DNA of 64,000 nt from Tectiglobus sp965223355 (GCA_965223355.1 CBDCWE010000003.1:3286001-3350000); one strand, 5' to 3'; shown: positions 32,400 through 41,763, numbered from the stretch's first letter. Translations and numbers: made by a program. Notes: generated by a model from the sequence alone, not told the origin.

Positions 32400-34655
32400 T
32401 TATCGGAACAGATAGATCGGGCTTGACCAGGCCCGGTGACCATCCTCCTGGGTAACGCGAACAAACAGCCGGGCATCGCCGTCGCCGGCAATGCCAACGC
32501 GCATGCGATGCCTCAGGTGCACCTCGTCGAGGTCCTCGGGCAGGCGATAGAGCCGGATCTTGCGATCAAGGCCGCCGCCGTCGAAGGTCAGGTCTTCCAG
32601 GCCGATTTCGGCAAGGTCAACGTCCTGCGTCACGTGCTTGGTGCGGATTGTCAGACGGCCGGCCCGGGGATCTGCGAACTTGAGATCGATGCCGCCCAGA
32701 TTGCCGGTCGTCACCGCCTTCCACGTCAGCCGCTGCGGCTCGGCATCTTGAATGCCGCGGTCGAGGTTCCAGTTGTTCAGCATGTGGCTGGCGACGATCG
32801 TGTTGGCCGCGACCGCCAGTTCGCCGTCCCAAACCGTCGTGCGCGAGCGGCCGCGATATTCGGCACCCTCGTACATCAGCCGGATGCGACCGCCGAGTTC
32901 GGCTTGACCAAAGGGCCGGACGGTTTCGAGCAACTGCAGCCCGTCGAAAACATCGACCCGCTCGATTGGCGCCGAGCCGATGACTTCGATGTCGAGATCG
33001 ATCTCAGCTGCATTCACTCTGGCGATGTCACCCATCAACGCCGTTGTCACCATCTCGGAAGCGGTCGGCCCGAGAGCCGGATTGCGCGCGAACACCTCCA
33101 TACCGTTGTTCGCCTCTGCCGTGATGCAAAGCACGAGCCTGTTGCCTGTCGTCGCGTAGTGATGGCGCCGGCGCATCGCCTCGAAGATCGCATCACGGTT
33201 GAGGCGCGGTGCGACATAACAGGTCAGCCCACCCTGCGCGCCGAAAAAGCTGGCGCCCGGATAATCGCAGCCGGGACGGCCCTTGTGGCCGTCGGAATTG
33301 CCAACGATACCGACCCGGTAGCCCTTTTCGAAGGCATCGCGCACGACCCATTCGAACGTGCCCCAGCAGGAATGCACTTCGACCGCCGTCTCCAGCGCCT
33401 CGTCGTGGGCATAGGTGATATCGGCATAGCGCCCGCCAATGTGCGCCATCACCACGCAGTCCTTGCCGTCGAGCCTTTCGAACAATTCGTGCGCGGTGTG
33501 GGCGTCGCTGTGTTCATCGGCCATGTCGGTCTGATCGGCGATTTGGGCGTGGCTCGAGCGATGGATGGTCTCGCCTTCGTGGCGATAGAAGACGTTGCGA
33601 TCACCGCCAACGGCCGTATTGGCCGACCACTCATAGCCCGGGAAACAGACGAACTTGCCCGGCACGTCGAATGCGGCGGACAGCCGGTTGAGGTCCCGCC
33701 AGAACGCACCGGTGATCTGAAAGTCGTTGCCTTGATGGCTGATGACATCGAGGAATGCCTTGTCGCGGCCAAACCTGAAGTAGTCCTCGGCCGTGTTGGT
33801 CCCGAGCGTCTCGTTGGATTGGCCGTGGATGTCTGCCCAGTAGTGGACGTTGTCGGTGTCGGCCGCCACGATCCGCAACGGATTGGTGCGGCAGATTTCA
33901 GTGCCGTTGAGATCCTGGATCGAGATCGTCAGGTCACACGGCTCATCGACCGTCAGGTCGGCAAGGATCGTGGCAAATGAGGTGTCCTGCATGCGCGAGA
34001 CACGTGGCAGGTGATTGACCGGCCGGCTTGGCACCAGCTGGATCATCTCTGTCGCCAGGTCCGATGGATTGCCCCACTTGTCGTTGACCTTGATCTTGAG
34101 GTCGAACCTTTCGCCAACCCGGCGCATGGTCGGCAGCACCGCGTGCCAATCAATGCCGGGCCCGGCGACGACGGCGATCTTCGGGCTCTCGACAATCGGT
34201 ACGTAGTCGTAGGTCGCAATGGCGTCGACCAGGACGCGGAACTCAAACGCGCTTTCAACGTAGGTCTGCAGACGCACGCCTGGTGAGCCGAAACGGCGAT
34301 CGCCAAATCGTATGGTGATGGTGTCGTCCGGCTTCAGGAACAGGTTGTGCACACCGATGTAGAGCGAGCGGCTCCACGGCCGAATGTTGCGTTTGAACTC
34401 CCACCTGGTCTCGAGCGTTGCACCGTTTGATGCTTCGAGCGTCGTGTAACCGGGCGCTTTCGGGTCATCGAACTGGACCGGTCCAAAATCCGTCGCGAAA
34501 CGAAAGCCGATCTTGATCGATCCGGTATCGTCGATCCCGAAGCGCCCGGCGGTATAGGTCAACGTGAAGCTCTGGTAGGACCCGGCCTCGAAGCTGCCGG
34601 AAGGCTCGAGCGTGGCCGAACCCATCAGTTCGGGGCGGTAGTCGGAATAGGGCAT
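32400..34655 (-). CDS. DUF3604-like protein with PHP-type metallohydrolase motifs
   Basis: A 751-residue protein. An N-terminal beta-rich region (about 1-270) is followed by a domain with metal-binding motifs of the PHP type: WADIHGQSNETLG (about 273), FPGYEWSA, MAHIGGRYADITYAH, EVHSCWGTFEW and VGNSDGHKGRPG (about 452), each with histidines or acidic residues at the usual positions. Members of DUF3604 are large, poorly characterised and often lie next to amine, sulfonate or opine catabolism genes. No signal peptide is visible, so it is probably cytoplasmic. It follows the hydroxyacid dehydrogenase gene by 57 bp in the same direction and is probably in one operon with it. Confidence 0.8.
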   Translation of the reverse strand: MPYSDYRPELMGSATLEPSGSFEAGSYQSFTLTYTAGRFGIDDTGSIKIGFRFATDFGPVQFDDPKAPGYTTLEASNGATLETRWEFKRNIRPWSRSLYIGVHNLFLKPDDTITIRFGDRRFGSPGVRLQTYVESAFEFRVLVDAIATYDYVPIVESPKIAVVAGPGIDWHAVLPTMRRVGERFDLKIKVNDKWGNPSDLATEMIQLVPSRPVNHLPRVSRMQDTSFATILADLTVDEPCDLTISIQDLNGTEICRTNPLRIVAADTDNVHYWADIHGQSNETLGTNTAEDYFRFGRDKAFLDVISHQGNDFQITGAFWRDLNRLSAAFDVPGKFVCFPGYEWSANTAVGGDRNVFYRHEGETIHRSSHAQIADQTDMADEHSDAHTAHELFERLDGKDCVVMAHIGGRYADITYAHDEALETAVEVHSCWGTFEWVVRDAFEKGYRVGIVGNSDGHKGRPGCDYPGASFFGAQGGLTCYVAPRLNRDAIFEAMRRRHHYATTGNRLVLCITAEANNGMEVFARNPALGPTASEMVTTALMGDIARVNAAEIDLDIEVIGSAPIERVDVFDGLQLLETVRPFGQAELGGRIRLMYEGAEYRGRSRTTVWDGELAVAANTIVASHMLNNWNLDRGIQDAEPQRLTWKAVTTGNLGGIDLKFADPRAGRLTIRTKHVTQDVDLAEIGLEDLTFDGGGLDRKIRLYRLPEDLDEVHLRHRMRVGIAGDGDARLFVRVTQEDGHRAWSSPIYLFR

Positions 34656-34712
34656 GCCGAGGTCCTTGCAAATTGCGCGACAGTGAGCGCCAATGAGCGC
34701 CAGTGAGCGGTG

Positions 34713-35714
34713 TCAGGCCTTGTAGGCCTGACCCGCCATCGGTGAGGTCTCTAGGAAAGGCCGGTCGTAGTTGATGACCCGCATTGGTGCGCCAGCCAGA
34801 TAGGCTTTGAGGTTCTCGAGGCTCTGTTGAAAGAAGATCTCGTAGTTCTCCAGCGTAACGAAGCCGATATGCGGGGTTGCGATCACGTTCGGCAGCGACC
34901 GATAAACGCTGTCGCGCTCAAGCGGTTCGGTCTCGAAAACGTCGATACCGGCACCGGCGATGCGCCGGTTCGTCAATGCGTCGAGCAGCGCCGCCTCATC
35001 GACCAGCGCAGGTCGTGCTGTGTTGATCAAAAACGCCGTTGGTTTCATCAGGCCGATTTCGCGGGCACCGACAATGCCTTGGGTCGCGTTCGTATCCGGC
35101 ATATGGATGGTGATGGCATCGGCGCGCCGGAACAGTTCGTCCTTGGCGACGCATTCGACATTGTGTGGTGCACAGCGCTCGGGCGTCAGATTGGGGCTCC
35201 AGGCGATGACGTTCATGGCGAAGGCCTGGGCGATCCTGGCGACCGGCTGGCCCATCTTACCGAGCCCGATGATGCCGAGCGTCTTACCATCGAGACCGCG
35301 ACCGAGGCCCCATTGCCAGGCCCCTGAACGCAGCGCGTCGGTTTCGGGGCGAAAACCGCGAAACAGCGCGAGCAGCAGCATCCAAACGATCTCGACGGTG
35401 GTTGTGTGGTGGACGTCCGTTGCACACACCGTGATGCCCTTTTCGTCAGCCGCCGCCAGGTCCAAGGAACGCGCGTTGCGCATGCCGGTGGCGAGGATCA
35501 GCCGCAGCTTCGGCAGCGCCTCGATCACGGATCGCGAAAAGATGGTGCGCTCGCGGATCCGCATGACACCGTCAAAATCGGCAAGGCGCGCGATCAGTTC
35601 GGCGTCCTCAACGACATGGTCACGAAAGGCAACGACTTTGACGTCCGGGACTTCGGACCAGTCGACCAACGATTTGGCAACACCCTGATAGTCATCCAGG
35701 ATTGCAATCTTCAT
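34713..35714 (-). CDS. D-2-hydroxyacid dehydrogenase family protein
   Basis: A 333-residue NAD(P)-dependent dehydrogenase related to phosphoglycerate dehydrogenase and glyoxylate reductases. The nucleotide-binding motif is LGIIGLGKMGQPVARIA (about 148-164). The substrate arginine and acid positions lie in FLINTARPALVDEAAL and AGAGIDVFETEPL, and the catalytic histidine in IATPHIGFVT. The start at 35714 follows GAGGCGG. The longer frame upstream is not supported. It is the first gene of a pair with the DUF3604 gene and divergent from the dimethylformamidase-like gene, so all three may belong to one catabolic set. Confidence 0.9.
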   Translation of the reverse strand: MKIAILDDYQGVAKSLVDWSEVPDVKVVAFRDHVVEDAELIARLADFDGVMRIRERTIFSRSVIEALPKLRLILATGMRNARSLDLAAADEKGITVCATDVHHTTTVEIVWMLLLALFRGFRPETDALRSGAWQWGLGRGLDGKTLGIIGLGKMGQPVARIAQAFAMNVIAWSPNLTPERCAPHNVECVAKDELFRRADAITIHMPDTNATQGIVGAREIGLMKPTAFLINTARPALVDEAALLDALTNRRIAGAGIDVFETEPLERDSVYRSLPNVIATPHIGFVTLENYEIFFQQSLENLKAYLAGAPMRVINYDRPFLETSPMAGQAYKA

Positions 35715-36148
35715 TGGTCCGCCTCGCCTATTGTTGCCGTTGATGCGATCGTCGGCTTGAAGCACCGACCGGCGCGAATGTCAAAGTAGCCGGTATCGGA
35801 ACCATCGTGCGTGGCGCCAATCCTGTGACCGTTCGCTGATCGCATTGGATCAGAACCGGCGAAATCACACTCGCGATCGCTGCCAGGGCGGTGGCGATCG
35901 CCGCGGCGGCCGCATCACAATGGCTTGAGCCTTGTGCCATCCGCGGCCCGGCAACGAGTTCAGACTGGCATTGCGCAGGCAACCACCGCTAAGCTGCAAT
36001 ATCGAACCGTTCGGGCGCCGGCACCGAGCAGCCGTCCAGTCAAGGTTGCGGCCGCTAACTGCCGGTCCGAGAACGGCCCGACCGTCCATTGAAATGGATT
36101 GTCATTGTTGCCACAGTTGCCACAGTTGCCACCGAAGAACAGCGCATC
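35715..36148. other. Divergent intergenic region
   Basis: 434 bp between the dehydrogenase and the formamidase-like gene. Three tandem copies of the 9-mer GTTGCCACA lie at about 36107-36133, directly before the formamidase-like start, and could be a regulator site or a simple repeat. The frame upstream of 36149 is open but shows no family similarity. No RNA gene was recognised. Confidence 0.4.
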
Positions 36149-38287
36149 ATGACCACACCCTCACCTATCCAACTCGTCGGTTATGCCGACCGCCTGTCCG
36201 GCCGCCCCGGTGACACCATCGACTTCAAAGTCTCGTCGCTGTGTTGCGAAGACTTTGCGGCGCGTCTCGTGCGCATCATCTGCGCGGACCCGAACCCCGA
36301 CGGACAGGGCCTGGTCGAACACGACGTCGCGGCATCGTTTGCCGGTCGTTATCCCTCGCGCGCCCAACCCTTCTATCCCGGCTCCTATGTCGAAATCGAC
36401 CGCCCGCTTCCGCAGACTTCGACGAGGGCGCGGCGCTTCGAGGCATTTATCTGGCCAACGCTGACGGCGCACGCCAAGCAAGTGATCATGGCTGTCGGTG
36501 AACTGGCGCTCGGCCTCGACGAACGGGGCTGCATCACCGGCTGGGCCGGCGATCAACGGATTTCGATCGCGACCCCGGTCAAGGAGCGCGCGTGGTACAG
36601 CGTTTGGCTGTCGCTCGACGACAGCGGCGGCAGGCTCAACGTTGGCTATCACCAGGTTGAACGACCGAACGGAGAGGAAACAGCGGCCGCCCTCGTCGGC
36701 GATAGCGCCAATCCCACGAACGCAAGAGCCACGATCGCGGCGCAACTGGTCGACGGGCGCGCGGCCTATCATTTCAACGGCAAGATCGAAGCTGCGACGA
36801 TTTTCAACTCCGAACGCGGCCACGAAGACAACGTTGTTGCCCGCTGGGATTTTTCCCGCGGCATTTCGACGACAGTCATCGAAGACATCGGATCGCATGG
36901 CTTGCACGGCAAGACCATAAACATGCCGGCGCGCGCCATGACCGGCGTCCATTGGGATGGCAGCGAAATGTGCTGGCGTCATGCGCCCGAGCATTACGCC
37001 GCCATTCACTTCCACGAGAACGACATTTACGATTTCGGCTGGGAAACAGACTTTTCCTTCACCATTCCCGAAGATCTGCCGTCCGGCGTCTATGCCGCCC
37101 GCGTCTCCTGTAACGGTCACGAAGATGCGCTGCCGTTCTTTGTGCTGCCGCCCAAGCATCGCCGCAGCGCCGATTTGTGCGTCCTGGTCTCGACCTTTAC
37201 CTACATCGTCTACGGCAACCACGCCCGGCCCGATTACACGCCCGATTGGCAGACGACATTTGCCGCGTGGAACTGTTACCCGCACAATCCGGCAGCCCAC
37301 ACGGACTACGGGCTTTCGACCTACAACTACCACAAGGACGGCTCCGGCATTTGCCATGCCTCGCACCGTCGTCCGCTGTTCAACCTCAAACCGGGTTATC
37401 GGACATATCCTTACGGCGTCGGGTCGGGGCTGCGCCACTTTCAGGCCGACAGCCATTTGATCGCGTGGCTGCATCACCAAGGCATCGCCTACGATCTCAT
37501 AACCGATCACGAACTGGATGCAGAAGGTTACGATGCGATCAAAGACTACAAGGTGGTAACCACGGGCAGTCATCCCGAATACCATACCAGCGAAACGCTC
37601 GATGCGTTGCAGGCCTACCGGGATAGTGGCGGTCAACTCGCCTATCTCGGCGGCAACGGATTTTATTGGCGCGTGGCGATACACCCGGAGGACAAATCCA
37701 CCATTGAAATCCGCCGTGCGGAAACCGGCATCCGCGCCTGGGCAGCCGAGCCGGGAGAATATTACAACGCCTTTGACGGTCAGTACGGCGGCATTTGGCG
37801 GCGCAATGGCCGGCCACCGCAAAAGCTGGTCGGCGTCGGATTTTCAGCGCAAGGCCAGTTCGAGGGCTCCTATTACCGGCGCAAGGTTGATGCCTGCGAT
37901 CGCGACGTCGGTTGGATTGTCGAAGGGATTAGCGATGAAAAGATTGGTGATTTCGGCTTCAGCGGTGGCGGTGCCGCCGGCTTCGAGTTGGATCGCGTCG
38001 ATCCGAGGCTTGGCTCGCCGGACAGCGTGCACGTGATCGCGCGTTCCGAAAACCATTCCGACACGTTCGTACTGGTGCCGGAGGAACACCTCACCCACCT
38101 CACCAACTGGCCGGGCGAACCGGTCGAAAATCTGCTGCGCGCCGACATGATCTATTTTGACGTGCCGGGCGGTGGCGCGGTTTTTGCAACCGGTTCGATT
38201 ACCTTCTGTGGCAGTCTGCCCTGGAACAACTTCGACAATAACGTCTCGCGATTGCTGGCTAACGTCTTCGGTAAATGGCTCGCATAG
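36149..38287 (+). CDS. N,N-dimethylformamidase large-subunit-like protein
   Basis: A 712-residue homologue of the large (beta) chain of dimethylformamidase, an iron enzyme that hydrolyses N-substituted formamides. An N-terminal beta-sandwich and a laminin G/jellyroll-like region with KIEAATIFNSERG are followed by the catalytic domain: VSTFTYIVYGNHARPDY (Y352, Y355), TYNYHKDGSG (Y392, Y394) and TTGSHPEYHTSETLDAL (H475, E477). In the Paracoccus enzyme two tyrosines and a glutamate hold the iron, so these are the likely ligands. The small chain gene normally found beside it is not in the neighbourhood. The substrate may be another amide. Confidence 0.85.
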   Translation: MTTPSPIQLVGYADRLSGRPGDTIDFKVSSLCCEDFAARLVRIICADPNPDGQGLVEHDVAASFAGRYPSRAQPFYPGSYVEIDRPLPQTSTRARRFEAFIWPTLTAHAKQVIMAVGELALGLDERGCITGWAGDQRISIATPVKERAWYSVWLSLDDSGGRLNVGYHQVERPNGEETAAALVGDSANPTNARATIAAQLVDGRAAYHFNGKIEAATIFNSERGHEDNVVARWDFSRGISTTVIEDIGSHGLHGKTINMPARAMTGVHWDGSEMCWRHAPEHYAAIHFHENDIYDFGWETDFSFTIPEDLPSGVYAARVSCNGHEDALPFFVLPPKHRRSADLCVLVSTFTYIVYGNHARPDYTPDWQTTFAAWNCYPHNPAAHTDYGLSTYNYHKDGSGICHASHRRPLFNLKPGYRTYPYGVGSGLRHFQADSHLIAWLHHQGIAYDLITDHELDAEGYDAIKDYKVVTTGSHPEYHTSETLDALQAYRDSGGQLAYLGGNGFYWRVAIHPEDKSTIEIRRAETGIRAWAAEPGEYYNAFDGQYGGIWRRNGRPPQKLVGVGFSAQGQFEGSYYRRKVDACDRDVGWIVEGISDEKIGDFGFSGGGAAGFELDRVDPRLGSPDSVHVIARSENHSDTFVLVPEEHLTHLTNWPGEPVENLLRADMIYFDVPGGGAVFATGSITFCGSLPWNNFDNNVSRLLANVFGKWLA

Positions 38288-38464
38288 CCGGTGCTGTGGG
38301 CTTTGGCTGCGAAGCGGCGCGCTGGTTGCCGCAAAGACTCATATCAGCTGGTGAAATCTTCGCCAACTCAGTGCTTTACGCGGCATGATCCCATGCTAAG
38401 GTAGGCTCAAGACGAATCCAGACGGGACGCCTGAAGATAACGACGGGGACCATAATCCTCGCGT

Positions 38465-39667
38465 GTGAATGAGCCAGGCGCTGGAGTGATGACTTTGGAG
38501 GGAACGGGCAGCAAAGGTCGTGCGCCGGCGATCAAGTCGAACGCGCGCAACCGGCCACCAAGTAGCGGAACAGACGGCGGCAGATCGATGCAGCAGCCGG
38601 CCGGGCAGGGCCGCGTTCGCCGGGCTGAGGCGGCAGATGCGGCGCGATCCTACGCAGCACTGGATCTCGGCACCAACAATTGCCGGCTGCTGGTGGCACG
38701 ACCGACCCGGCGTGGGTTTCATGTCGTCGACGCGTTTTCGCGCATTATTCGCCTTGGCGAGGGCTTGAGCGCAACTGGCGCCCTGTCTCACGACGCCATG
38801 GATCGCACGTTCGAAGCGCTTCGCGTGTGTGCCGCGAAGATGGCGCGCAACAACGTCGTCCGCTCCCGCCTGGTGGCGACGGAGGCCTGTCGGATTGCCA
38901 ACAACGGCGAAGACTTCGTCGACCGCGTGCAGCGTGATCTGGGCCTGCGCCTCGAAATCCTGAGCCGTGAAATGGAAGCGCATCTCGCAGTCTCGGGCTG
39001 TGCCCCGCTCGTTGACGAAAACTCGGAGCATGCGCTGGTTTTTGACATTGGCGGCGGTTCTTCGGAGCTGGTGTGGCTGGACCTCGCCAAGCGCCGCTGC
39101 AATTGGCGCCGCTCGCTCGCCGATCGCCTCGAGGCAACCGATTGCATTGCGGCCTGGACGTCGCTGCCGGCCGGAGTGGTGACGTTGGCTGAAAAATTTG
39201 GCGCCCGGCACGTCGATGATCGCGCGTTCGAGAACATGGTTGCGGCGGTCGAGAACCTGCTCGCACCGTTTGAAACAAAACATCGCTTCAAAGAACGCAC
39301 CGCCGGCGGCAGAACGCAATTTCTCGGCACCTCCGGCACCGTGACGACGGTCGCCGGCATCCAGCTCAACCTCGCGCGGTATGACCGCAGTCGGGTCGAT
39401 GGCTGTTGGTTGGCGATCGATTCGGTTCGCAAGGTAACGTCCGATCTCCTCGCTCAAAGCTACGAGGAACGCGTGGCTCAGCCCTGCGTTGGCCGCGATC
39501 GCGCTGATCTCGTCCTGGCCGGCTGCGCGATACTCGAAGCCCTGCTGCGGACCTGGCCGGCGCACCGACTGCGGGTTGCCGACCGTGGCCTGCGCGAGGG
39601 CATCCTGACGACGTTGATGGCCGAGGATGCGCGTAGGCATGGACCGCATCGACGCTCGCCGCGCTAA
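38465..39667 (+). CDS. Ppx/GppA family exopolyphosphatase/guanosine pentaphosphatase
   Basis: A 400-residue ASKHA-fold phosphatase acting on polyphosphate or pppGpp. The phosphate loops are YAALDLGTNNCRLLVARP (about 63-80) and VFDIGGGSSELVW (about 190-202); FLGTSGTVTTVAGI completes the second lobe. The N-terminal 60 residues are low-complexity and positively charged; a start further downstream, for example the ATG at 38588, is possible. It lacks the C-terminal HD domain of long Ppx. The stop TAA (39665-39667) is at the edge of repeat A8. In many alphaproteobacteria the rRNA methyltransferase gene rlmE follows; here it does not. Confidence 0.9.
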   Translation: MNEPGAGVMTLEGTGSKGRAPAIKSNARNRPPSSGTDGGRSMQQPAGQGRVRRAEAADAARSYAALDLGTNNCRLLVARPTRRGFHVVDAFSRIIRLGEGLSATGALSHDAMDRTFEALRVCAAKMARNNVVRSRLVATEACRIANNGEDFVDRVQRDLGLRLEILSREMEAHLAVSGCAPLVDENSEHALVFDIGGGSSELVWLDLAKRRCNWRRSLADRLEATDCIAAWTSLPAGVVTLAEKFGARHVDDRAFENMVAAVENLLAPFETKHRFKERTAGGRTQFLGTSGTVTTVAGIQLNLARYDRSRVDGCWLAIDSVRKVTSDLLAQSYEERVAQPCVGRDRADLVLAGCAILEALLRTWPAHRLRVADRGLREGILTTLMAEDARRHGPHRRSPR

Positions 39668-39815
39668 GGACTCTTTGAACAAGCCTCAGGTTTGCAAAGG
39701 CAATGCCCTTACCCAATCGCCGCTTTAGCGGTGATCTTTGAGGGGCTTTCAGCCCCTCAAACTCCCCGACCAGGGGATCATCCCCTGGACCCCGGACGTG
39801 TTGAGAGGGTCCCTA
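39665..39815 (-). repeat. Palindromic repeat family A, copy A8 (reverse orientation)
   Basis: A full family A copy on the minus strand, with CTAAG at both edges (39664-39668 and 39813-39817), the best preserved sign of a target duplication in this family. Its right edge forms the stop codon of the Ppx/GppA gene. The terminal repeats are GGACTCTTTGAAC and GTTGAGAGGGTCC. Confidence 0.9.
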
Positions 39816-39948
39816 AGTCACGAGTTGGGCTGATGCGGTAGATGGGTGGTAATCCGGGTGTGGCCGCCTTATTGGGGCTTTTATCATCGACTATGCTCTT
39901 GATGAGTGGAGCAGCGGGATCAATTTTGACGGCGATCGCCAGGCGCTT

Positions 39949-40085
39949 TATATCATCGTGCTTTAAGTTGGAACCGCCATTGCGGTTCCAACTTAAAGCA
40001 CAAAGATGATCGCTACTTTAGAGGCGAGCAACTTTCTGTCTTTATTCGGGATCATTCCGATTCCGAATAATGGCAGGTTGCTCTA
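39949..40085 (-). repeat. Palindromic repeat family B, copy B4 (reverse orientation)
   Basis: A complete family B copy with both hairpins (one base change in the TTATTCGG stem, AATAATGG). TA occurs at both edges. It lies about 95 bp upstream of the TerB-DnaJ gene. Confidence 0.9.
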
Positions 40086-40178
40086 GCGTGCGGCAGTTGC
40101 GACACTGACGACCGGTTGTCGTGCAATCCCACCTGATGTCTTCCAAGCGAAACCGAACAGCTGTAAATCAAAGCCGAT

Positions 40179-40883
40179 ATGATTAAGTCGCTACCAGAAG
40201 CCATTGGTCTGACGAAAGGCGGTTCGCTGCGGGCCGCGCTCGACCGGTTGTTGTGCGGGCTTGGCATTGGTCCATGCCCGGACTGCCCGACAAAGACCAA
40301 CACCATCGCCTTTACCGTCGCCGTCGTGGCTCTGGGGGCCAAGCTTGCCAAGGCGGACGGTTTTGTTTCGAACGTTGAGATTGAGGCGTTTCACCGGGTG
40401 TTCGAGACACCGGCATCGCAATCGACCAACGTGCAACGCGTTTACGATCTGGCGAAGAGCGACGTTGCCGGCTTCGAAGGTTATGCCCATCAAATCTCAA
40501 ATCTGTTGGCGCGCGAGCCGAAGCTGAAACGCGACGTGCTCGAGGGCCTGTTTCACATCGCTGCGGCAGACGGCATTCTGCACAATGAAGAAGATAAGTA
40601 TTTGCGGCGGATCAGCGAGATTTTCGGTTTCACCGAACGTGAGTTCCGCGCCGTGCGCGCGATGTTCGTTCACGATCCGGAAGACGCTTATACCGTGCTC
40701 GGCGTCAGTTCGGATGTGTCGAATGCAGCTCTGAGAGCCCGCTATCGCCAACTGGTCCGCGATCATCACCCGGATGCTGCGATGGCGCGCGGCGTGCCTG
40801 AAGAATTCGTCGACATGGCCAACCGCAAGCTTGCGTCGATCAATGCGGCTTACGAAGAGATCGCGCGGGAGCGTGGACTGTGA
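40179..40883 (+). CDS. TerB-like plus J-domain protein (DjlA-like, no membrane anchor)
   Basis: A 234-residue co-chaperone-type protein. Residues about 45-160 form a TerB-like helical domain (FTVAVVALGAKLAKADGFVSNVEI and FHIAAADGILHNEEDKYLRRI, the two acidic metal-binding-like repeats). Residues about 172-232 form a J domain, DAYTVLGVSSDVSNAAL through RQLVRDHHPDA, with the HPD motif near 195-197 that stimulates DnaK. DjlA has the same domain order but carries an N-terminal membrane helix, which is not seen here. It overlaps the amidase gene by 4 bp, so the two are co-translated, an arrangement common in alphaproteobacteria. Confidence 0.9.
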   Translation: MIKSLPEAIGLTKGGSLRAALDRLLCGLGIGPCPDCPTKTNTIAFTVAVVALGAKLAKADGFVSNVEIEAFHRVFETPASQSTNVQRVYDLAKSDVAGFEGYAHQISNLLAREPKLKRDVLEGLFHIAAADGILHNEEDKYLRRISEIFGFTEREFRAVRAMFVHDPEDAYTVLGVSSDVSNAALRARYRQLVRDHHPDAAMARGVPEEFVDMANRKLASINAAYEEIARERGL

Positions 40884-41653
40884 CGAGCCACGCGGTGGTC
40901 GACTTCGCACCCGACTGTGATCTTGTTGCCAATCTGCACCCCTCGCCCAATGTCAACGAGCGCCGCAACGTCGCGGCGCCATCGATCCTGATTTTGCATT
41001 ACACCGGCCTTGCTTGTGCCGAGCAATCGATCAGCGTGTTGTCGGATCCGCGGTGCCAGGTTTCCTGCCATTACGTGGTCGATGAATGTGGGCTGATCAC
41101 GCAAATGGTGGCGGAACGGATGCGTGCCTGGCATGCGGGATTGTCGTATTGGCAGGGTCACACCGACCTCAACTCGATGTCGATCGGCATCGAGATCCAG
41201 AACCCCGGGCACGACGGCGGATATCCCGACTTTTCCGACCAGCAAATGCAGAGTGTCGTGGCCTTGTCAAAGGACATCACGGCGCGCCATGGTATGCGCC
41301 CCGAGCACGTGCTGGCCCATTCCGACGTCGCCCCGCTGCGCAAGCTCGATCCTGGCGAGAAGTTCGATTGGAAAGCGCTGTGGCAAGCGGGAATCGGCCA
41401 CTGGGTCGAGCCCGTTGCCGTGCCGGGGGCCGACGCCGTCGCGCCCGATCCCGATCGGTCCAGGATCTGCAAGGTTCAGGGCTTGCTGGCCAAATACGGC
41501 TACGACTGTCCGGTCACTGGCACGCTCGACCGCAAGACCACCAAGGTCGTCATGGCCTTTCAGCGACATTTTCGGCCGGCGCGCGTGGACGGATTAATCG
41601 ATCATTCAACCCATGACACGTTGCGCCGGTTGGTGGGCGCACTCAAAGCGTGA
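40880..41653 (+). CDS. N-acetylmuramoyl-L-alanine amidase (AmpD type) with peptidoglycan-binding domain
   Basis: A 257-residue zinc amidase that cleaves the lactyl-amide bond of anhydro-muropeptides during cell-wall recycling. Zinc ligands: H40 (LILHYTG), H147 (LAHSDVAP) and D157 (KLDPGEKFDW). The C-terminal 70 residues (ICKVQGLLAKYGYDCPVTGTLDRKT) form a PG_binding_1 domain. No signal peptide is seen, so it is probably cytoplasmic like AmpD/AmiD-type recycling enzymes. The start is GTG in the GTGA overlap with the preceding gene. Confidence 0.92.
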   Translation: MTSHAVVDFAPDCDLVANLHPSPNVNERRNVAAPSILILHYTGLACAEQSISVLSDPRCQVSCHYVVDECGLITQMVAERMRAWHAGLSYWQGHTDLNSMSIGIEIQNPGHDGGYPDFSDQQMQSVVALSKDITARHGMRPEHVLAHSDVAPLRKLDPGEKFDWKALWQAGIGHWVEPVAVPGADAVAPDPDRSRICKVQGLLAKYGYDCPVTGTLDRKTTKVVMAFQRHFRPARVDGLIDHSTHDTLRRLVGALKA

Positions 41654-41763
41654 GCCGCGGGGGGGCCTCCTGTGAGGTCGCACCGACGCGCGCCCGGCTA
41701 CCAGCGGCATGCGTGCAGGCGGTGGTCCGATCGGCACCGCCCGCTTCATGATCGCTGATGCGA

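Noticed and set aside
32436..33980. Long open frame opposite the DUF3604 gene
   Set aside because: Same reason: PHP-type motifs are on the minus strand and the plus frame shows nothing.
36161..37822. Long open frame opposite the formamidase-like gene
   Set aside because: The sense strand has strong family similarity throughout; the antisense frame has no recognisable motif and is a by-product of high GC content.
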